NCBI GenBank assembly: GCA_031177985.1
Contig: JAPSJW010000002.1
Coordinates: 659,581 to 723,580 of the forward strand
Reading direction: 5' to 3'
From: Microbacteriaceae bacterium
Lineage (GTDB): Bacteria > Actinomycetota > Actinomycetes > Actinomycetales > Microbacteriaceae
DNA: 64,000 nucleotides
A program made the translations under genes and the position numbers. Of the stretch, positions 54,965 through 64,000 are shown piece by piece (position 1 is the stretch's first letter; each line of letters opens with the position of its first letter). The notes under the pieces are model-generated. The model was not told the origin of the DNA, ran no database searches, and saw only the letters and a list, made by a program, of their open reading frames with translations.

Positions 54965-56111
54965 GCGTCACAGCGGCACAGGGATTCGAGGCGGCGGGCG
55001 TCGCCGCCGGGCTCAAGTCGAGCGGCGACCTCGACCTCGCTCTCGTCGTGAATCGCGGTCCGCTGCAGGCGGGCGCCGCGGTGTTCACGAGCAACCGCGC
55101 GAAGGCCAACCCGATCCTCTGGTCGCAGCAGGTGATCGGCGACGGCGTCGTCGCCGCGATCGTGCTCAACTCCGGTGGAGCGAACTGCTTCACGGGCGCC
55201 GAGGGCTTCCAGACGACCCACGCGACGGCCGAGGCGGTCGCCGAGGTGGCCGGTGTCTCCGCCACCGACGTGCTCGTCTGCTCGACCGGGCTCATCGGCG
55301 TGCAGCTCGACCGGCCGAAGCTGCTCGAGGGGGTCGTCGCGGCGGCCGAGGAGCTGAGCGCCGACGGCGGAGCGGATGCCGCGCAGGCCATCCTCACGAC
55401 CGACTCCCACGCCAAGACGGCGATCGTGCAGCGCGACGGCTGGGTGGTCGGCGGCATGGCGAAGGGCGCGGGCATGCTCGCGCCGGGGCTCGCGACGATG
55501 CTCGTCGTGCTGACGACGGATGCGGTCGCCGACTCCGTGACGCTGGACTCCGCCCTCCGCTCGGCGACCCGCGTGAGCTTCGATCGGCTGGACAGCGACG
55601 GCTGCATGTCGACCAACGACCAGGTGACCCTGCTGGCGAGCGGAGCATCCGGGATCACGCCCGCCGCCGAGGAGCTGGCGGCCGCCGTCACCGAGCTGTG
55701 CCTCGATCTCGCCGCCCAGCTGCAGTCGGATGCGGAGGGCGCGAGCCACGACATCCGCATCGAGATCGTGCACGCTGCCACCGAGGACGAGGCCGTCGAG
55801 GTCGGCCGGTCGGTCGCTCGCAACAACCTCTTCAAGGCGGCGGTGTTCGGCAACGACCCGAACTGGGGCCGCGTGCTCGCCGCGATCGGCACGACGGATG
55901 CCGTCTTCGACCCCTACGAGGTCGACGTCGCGATGAACGGCGTGCGGGTCTGCTCGAGCGGCGCACCCGACCGACCCCGCGAAGAGGTCGATCTGAGCGC
56001 CCGCGCCGTGCACGTGCTCATCGACCTCAAGGCGGGCGACGCGACCGCGACGATCCTGACCAACGACCTCACGCACGACTACGTGCACGAGAACAGCGCG
56101 TACTCCAGCTA

Positions 56112-56112
<1 letters not shown>
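54961..56112 (+). CDS. argJ: Bifunctional ornithine acetyltransferase/N-acetylglutamate synthase
   Basis: ArgJ moves acetyl groups from acetylornithine to glutamate, closing the acetyl cycle. The 383-residue precursor self-cleaves before the Thr in [13 protein letters not shown] (alpha/beta subunits); KGAGML and [13 protein letters not shown] are further signatures. Start GTG 54961 overlaps the argC stop. Confidence 0.95.
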
Positions 56113-60564
<4,452 letters not shown>

Positions 60565-61158
60565 GTGTTCGACCGCACCCTGCTCGAGCGGCCTGCCGTC
60601 GAGGTCGCCCCGCTGCTGCTGGGCGCCATCCTCCGGGTGGGCGACGTCGCCGTGCGGCTCACCGAGGTGGAGGCCTACCTCGGCGAACAGGACCCCGGCT
60701 CGCACGCTTTCCGCGGCAAGGGCCGCCGCAACGCCGTCATGTACGGCCCTCCTGGGCATCTGTACACGTACTTCACCTACGGCATGCACGTGTGCGCGAA
60801 CGTCGTGTGCTCCCCCGACGGAACTGCGAGCGGTGTGCTGCTGCGTGCGGGCGAGGTGATCGATGGGGTCGACGCCGCGCGGGCCAGGCGTGTGACGAGC
60901 CGATCGGATGCGGATCTCGCCAAGGGCCCCGCGCGCCTCTGCGTCGCCACCGGCATCACGCTCGAAGACGGCGGCACGGATCTCGCGGCAGGACGGGTGC
61001 GACTCGAGCTGGGGGAGCCGGTCGGCGACTACGCGACGGGTCCCCGCACGGGAGTCGCCGGAGCGGGCGGAACGGCGGAGTATCCGTGGCGGTTCTGGCT
61101 GCCCGGCGATCCCACCGTGTCGCCCTACAAGGCGCACGTGCCGAAGCGGCGCTCGTGA
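60565..61158 (+). CDS. DNA-3-methyladenine glycosylase (AAG/MPG type)
   Basis: A 197-residue alkyladenine glycosylase, which removes alkylated bases for base-excision repair. VRLTEVEAYLGEQDPGSHAF holds the catalytic Glu and DNA-contact residues; RNAVMYGPPGHLYTYFTYGMH and KGPARLCVATGI are family signatures. The GTG directly follows the argH TAG with no gap, so it is probably the last gene of the arg transcript. Confidence 0.92.
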   Translation: MFDRTLLERPAVEVAPLLLGAILRVGDVAVRLTEVEAYLGEQDPGSHAFRGKGRRNAVMYGPPGHLYTYFTYGMHVCANVVCSPDGTASGVLLRAGEVIDGVDAARARRVTSRSDADLAKGPARLCVATGITLEDGGTDLAAGRVRLELGEPVGDYATGPRTGVAGAGGTAEYPWRFWLPGDPTVSPYKAHVPKRRS

Positions 61159-61211
61159 TCTGCTGACCGTCCCGCCGCGCGACAGCAATCGGGATCGTCG
61201 AGGCGGACGGG

Positions 61212-61217
61212 TAGCAT
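61212..61217 (+). promoter_or_regulatory. Leaderless -10 box of the DUF817 gene
   Basis: TAGCAT followed by CCGGGC and the ATG at 61224, a 6-nt gap. Confidence 0.6.
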
Positions 61218-61223
61218 CCGGGC

Positions 61224-62090
61224 ATGGAGCGCGAGTTCACCGCCGTCGAACGGTGGATCGACGAGCGGGCCCATCGTCTCCTCGACCGGTCGAGTCCCTC
61301 GCGGCTGCGTGCGGCATCCGTGGAGTTCGCGGTGTTCGTGCTCAAGCAGGGCTGGGCGTGCGCCTTCGGCGGCGCGCTGCTCGTGCTGATCGTCCTGGCG
61401 CGGGTCGCCTATCCGGACGATGCGGCGGTCGCGCGCAACGACGTCCTGACGGTCGCGGCGGTGATCCTGCAGGTCGTGATGCTCGCCGCCCGCCTCGAGA
61501 CCCTGCGCGAACTGCGGGTGGTGCTGCTGTTCCACGTCGTCGGCACCGTCATGGAGCTGTTCAAGACCGACGTCGGGTCGTGGAGCTACGAAGGCGAGGG
61601 CGTGCTGCGCATCGCGGCGGTGCCCCTGTTCAGCGGGTTCGTGTACGCGGCGGTCGGCTCCTACATGGTGCGGGTGGTGCGGCTCTTCGACCTGCGCTTC
61701 GCGCACTGGCCGCCGCGCTGGATGACCGCGATCGTGGCCGCCGCGATCTACCTGAACTTCTTCACCCACCACTACTGGCGGGACGCGCGCTGGGTGCTCG
61801 TCGCCGTCGTCGCGCTGCTGTGGTTCCGCGCGGTGATGCACGTGCGCGTGTTCCGAGCGCGGGTGCGGATGCCGGTGCTGCTGTCGTTCGCCCTCGTCGC
61901 ATCGTTCATCTGGATCGCCGAGAACATCGGCACCTGGGCGGGCGCCTGGGCCTATCCCGACCAGCTCGACGGCCGGCAGCCGGTATCGCCGTCGAAGCTC
62001 GTCTCGTGGTTCCTGCTGATGATCATCTCGGTCGTCCTGGTCACCTGGGTCTACCGGCCCCGACCGCCCGGAGCTCCGCCCGAGAGCTGA
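61224..62090 (+). CDS. DUF817 family membrane protein
   Basis: The 288-residue protein has about eight membrane spans and the DUF817 blocks KQGWACAFGGALL, MELFKTDVGSWSYEGEG, PLFSGFVYAAVGSY, NFFTHHYWRDAR and WIAENIGTWAGAWAYPDQ. Function unknown. Its TGA and the stop of the convergent membrane gene abut in TGATCA. Confidence 0.85.
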   Translation: MEREFTAVERWIDERAHRLLDRSSPSRLRAASVEFAVFVLKQGWACAFGGALLVLIVLARVAYPDDAAVARNDVLTVAAVILQVVMLAARLETLRELRVVLLFHVVGTVMELFKTDVGSWSYEGEGVLRIAAVPLFSGFVYAAVGSYMVRVVRLFDLRFAHWPPRWMTAIVAAAIYLNFFTHHYWRDARWVLVAVVALLWFRAVMHVRVFRARVRMPVLLSFALVASFIWIAENIGTWAGAWAYPDQLDGRQPVSPSKLVSWFLLMIISVVLVTWVYRPRPPGAPPES

Positions 62091-62669
62091 TCAGGAGCTT
62101 CCGAGCAGCAGGATCGCCGCGGCGCTGGCCGCCGCCCAGCCGAGGCTCGCGAGGGTGCCGATGATGAACCGCTCCCGCGCGGTCTCGTCCTCGAGCTCCG
62201 AGAAGCGTGCGAGTCCCTTGATGGCGACGATGACGGCGACGGCTCCCGCCCGTCCGGCGACGACGGAGCCGAGCAGCGCGGCGCGCTCGAGGAAGCCGAT
62301 CGTCACGCCGCCGCGGAGCACCTCCTTGCGGCGCTGGAGAGGGGAGGGGGAGTCGGCATCGCGCACCAGGATGCCGCCGTGCGTGCCGAGCGGAACCGAC
62401 CCGCGCGTGGCGAGGTGCAGCACGAGCGAGACGACCGTGCTGCCGGAGATCACGCCGAGCAGCGCGATCGCGAAGAGGAGGGGCGCGATCACCCACAGCG
62501 TGTCGGGAGGTCGCACCCCGAGCAGACCGAGGGCGAGAAGGGTCGCGAGGGCCAGCATCGCCGGAAGGCACCACCAGCGGCGACCAGGGGAGGCCGCCAG
62601 CACCGAGAACGCGACGGCCGCGAGGACGAGCAGCACTCCTCCGGCCCACAGCAGGAGCGACGCGTTCAT
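62091..62669 (-). CDS. Membrane protein partner of the SatD-like regulator
   Basis: The 192-residue protein has about five spans (1-25, 33-52, 58-82, 120-150, 168-190) with a cytoplasmic loop ILVRDADSPSPLQRRKE. I recognise no family with confidence. Its ATG overlaps the stop of the upstream SatD-like gene (ATGA), so both are made together, resembling the satD-satE pairing of streptococci in layout only. Confidence 0.68.
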   Translation of the reverse strand: MNASLLLWAGGVLLVLAAVAFSVLAASPGRRWWCLPAMLALATLLALGLLGVRPPDTLWVIAPLLFAIALLGVISGSTVVSLVLHLATRGSVPLGTHGGILVRDADSPSPLQRRKEVLRGGVTIGFLERAALLGSVVAGRAGAVAVIVAIKGLARFSELEDETARERFIIGTLASLGWAAASAAAILLLGSS

Positions 62670-63262
62670 CCCCGTCCTCCCGTCGATTCGTCCAATCGGG
62701 TCAGGAGCCTAACAAGGGGCTCTGACGCCGCCGCCTCGACGCGCAGCTGCGCGGCGCCGGCTCGCCGGCTGACCGCCTGCGGGGTGATCCCCAGTCGACG
62801 TGCGGCCTCCAGCTGCGTCATCCCCGAGGTCAGCAGGTCGTGCAGCTCCCAGCCCTCGGGGGAGCGCCGCTGCCGCAGCACGAGGAGGAGGTCGATCAGC
62901 GCTTCGACATCCGGGGCGTCCGCGGGGCCCGCGAGGGCGAATCGGGTGCTGCGTCGCTTCGCCCGCTCGACCGCATCACGGGCGGCCACGAACGCGTCGC
63001 CCGCGTTCTCCCGCACGTCTTCCGCGAGGGGGAGGCGCACGGCGCCGATACCGATCCCGACGCTCCATCCGCCCTCCCGAGTCAGCCTGAGCACACCCGC
63101 GAACGCGCGCGAGGCGTCGTCGAGGAGGATCTGGAACTCGTCGCCGGCGGTGCGCTGCGGAGGCACTGCAGGTGCCAGTTCGGAGCTCGCCCATGCGACG
63201 GCGTCGCCCACGCCGTCGGACGCGGTGCGGCTTCCCACCTGATCCGCCGTGATGACGAACAT
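62666..63262 (-). CDS. SatD-like protein with C-terminal helix-turn-helix
   Basis: The 198-residue protein has an N-terminal domain with ITADQVGSR and AGDEFQILLDD (40-50), then WSVGIGIGAVRLP; this matches SatD-family proteins and recalls the GGDEF/cyclase core fold. Residues 147-168 (GMTQLEAARRLGITPQAVSRRA) form a helix-turn-helix, so it is a likely transcription factor, perhaps ligand-gated. The ATG has GGAGGC upstream. A GCTTGA-N6-TCAAGC dyad lies between its -10 box and the start, so autoregulation is likely. Confidence 0.7.
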   Translation of the reverse strand: MFVITADQVGSRTASDGVGDAVAWASSELAPAVPPQRTAGDEFQILLDDASRAFAGVLRLTREGGWSVGIGIGAVRLPLAEDVRENAGDAFVAARDAVERAKRRSTRFALAGPADAPDVEALIDLLLVLRQRRSPEGWELHDLLTSGMTQLEAARRLGITPQAVSRRAGAAQLRVEAAASEPLVRLLTRLDESTGGRG

Positions 63263-63277
63263 CGTGCCTCCCGAGTT

Positions 63278-63295
63278 GCTTGAGCGGAATCAAGC
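63278..63295. promoter_or_regulatory. Palindromic operator candidate of the SatD-like gene
   Basis: GCTTGA-GCGGAA-TCAAGC has perfect 6-bp arms. It overlaps the last bases of the minus-strand -10 box and the predicted start site of the SatD-like gene, 16 bp before its ATG. Confidence 0.6.
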
Positions 63296-63298
63296 CTA
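63293..63298 (-). promoter_or_regulatory. -10 box of the SatD-like gene
   Basis: Minus-strand TAGGCT, giving a short leader of about 24 nt with GGAGGC as ribosome binding site. Confidence 0.5.
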
Positions 63299-63365
63299 GA
63301 GACTCGATCTGACCGAATCAACCCTCTGAGCCTGATCACTCCCGTCGGCGGGTCGGCCGCATTGG

Positions 63366-63371
63366 TAGCGT
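63366..63371 (+). promoter_or_regulatory. Leaderless -10 box of tyrS
   Basis: TAGCGT followed by GGGACC and the GTG at 63378, a 6-nt gap. It shows there is no T-box leader before this tRNA synthetase gene. Confidence 0.6.
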
Positions 63372-63377
63372 GGGACC

Positions 63378-64000
63378 GTGATCGCACAGCAGAACGACGC
63401 TTCGTTCGACAGCATCTGGGACGAGATGGTCTGGCGTGGCCTCGTCCACGTATCGACGGACGAGACGGCGCTCAGAGCCCTCTTGAGCGGGCCGCCGATC
63501 ACCTACTACTGCGGATTCGATCCGACCGCTCCCAGTCTGCACCTCGGGAATCTCGTGCAGCTCCTGACGATGCGGCGACTCCAGCTCGCCGGCCACCGCC
63601 CCCTGGCGCTCGTCGGCGGCTCGACCGGTCTGATCGGGGATCCGAAGTCGACCAGCGAGCGCACGCTCAACGAGAAGGAGACCGTCGCCGAATGGGTGGG
63701 CTACCTCCAAGGGCAGGTGGCGCGCTTCCTGGAGGTGGACGGCGACAACCCGGCGACGCTCGTGAACAACCTCGACTGGACGGCGCCCCTCAGTGCGATC
63801 GACTTCCTGCGTGAAGTGGGCAAGCACTTCCGGGTGGGCACCATGCTCAAGAAAGACGCGGTCAGCGCTCGCTTGAACTCGGCGGAGGGGATCTCCTACA
63901 CGGAGTTCAGCTACCAGATCCTGCAGGGGATGGACTTCCTCGAGCTCTACCGGCAGCACGGGTGCATCCTGCAGACCGGGGGGAGCGATCAGTGGGGCAA
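63378..64000 (+). CDS. tyrS: Tyrosine--tRNA ligase, N-terminal part (gene runs past the window)
   Basis: The first 207 residues of a class I synthetase: [16 protein letters not shown] carries the HIGH-type motif (HLGN), [13 protein letters not shown] follows, and [13 protein letters not shown] plus QTGGSDQWG are the tyrosine-site signatures. The KMSKS loop and S4 domain lie outside. The GTG start is set by the -10 box six bases upstream. Confidence 0.93.
   Translation, partial: MIAQQNDASFDSIWDEMVWRGLVHVSTDETALRALLSGPPITYYCGFDPTAPSLHLGNLVQLLTMRRLQLAGHRPLALVGGSTGLIGDPKSTSERTLNEKETVAEWVGYLQGQVARFLEVDGDNPATLVNNLDWTAPLSAIDFLREVGKHFRVGTMLKKDAVSARLNSAEGISYTEFSYQILQGMDFLELYRQHGCILQTGGSDQWG

Overview
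The window is a dense, roughly 70% GC stretch of bacterial chromosome that reads as a high-GC actinobacterium, most likely Microbacteriaceae (Microbacterium-like). The reasons are GTG starts, GTGA/ATGA stop-start overlaps, leaderless genes with a TANNNT -10 box 6-8 nt before the start codon, actinobacterial SOS boxes, a PriA-type HisA, a FAD-dependent ThyX, and a gene order that follows the mycobacterial pnp-pepR-dapB-thyX-dapA-rnj-ftsK-pgsA-cinA-clgR-recA-recX-miaB-miaA-dapF-hflX-lexA-LysM block. I see no rRNA, tRNA, IS element, prophage or CRISPR array.

Layout. 1-3.2 kb: end of a fructosamine-kinase-like gene, a flavin monooxygenase/FMN reductase pair and a membrane protein. 3.2-5.3 kb (minus): secreted 5'-nucleotidase with a LAxTG-type sorting signal. 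5.5-11.3 kb: pnp with a structured leader, two tandem aldo/keto reductases (the first lacks two catalytic residues), a small membrane protein and a TetR regulator with a clear operator. 11.6-21.6 kb: M16 peptidase, histidine phosphatase, GNAT, dapB, TPR membrane protein, a 33-bp tandem repeat, SDR epimerase and OsmC, thyX, an AbiEi-DUF559 fusion, dapA and RNase J. 21.7-24.7 kb: a three-gene MacB-like ABC exporter. 24.8-37.5 kb: ftsK, pgsA, cinA, clgR, recA, recX, miaB, miaA, dapF and hflX, with small conserved genes between them. 37.5-40.1 kb: a MetE-like protein, then divergent lexA and a LysM SOS gene. 40.2-44.1 kb: hisC-hisB-hisH-hisA-sseB. 44.1-46.7 kb: DUF1844 gene, infC-rpmI-rplT and an SpoU methyltransferase. 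46.8-50.2 kb: gluABCD-type amino-acid ABC importer. 50.2-53.7 kb: pheST. 53.8-60.6 kb: arginine operon argCJBDF-argH. 60.6-64 kb: alkyladenine glycosylase, DUF817 protein, a SatD-like regulator with a membrane partner, and the start of tyrS.

The most notable regulatory candidate is a 21-codon ORF with seven arginine codons. It starts about 9 nt after a -10 box, ends in the left arm of a terminator-like hairpin, and lies directly upstream of argC, in an arg cluster that lacks argR. It looks like a leaderless arginine attenuator. A second candidate is the infC leader, where a hairpin followed by a T-rich run competes with a longer-range stem. Other structured leaders or operators lie upstream of pnp, recA, the LysM gene and the SatD-like gene. 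All structures were found by eye from complementarity; none was folded or searched.
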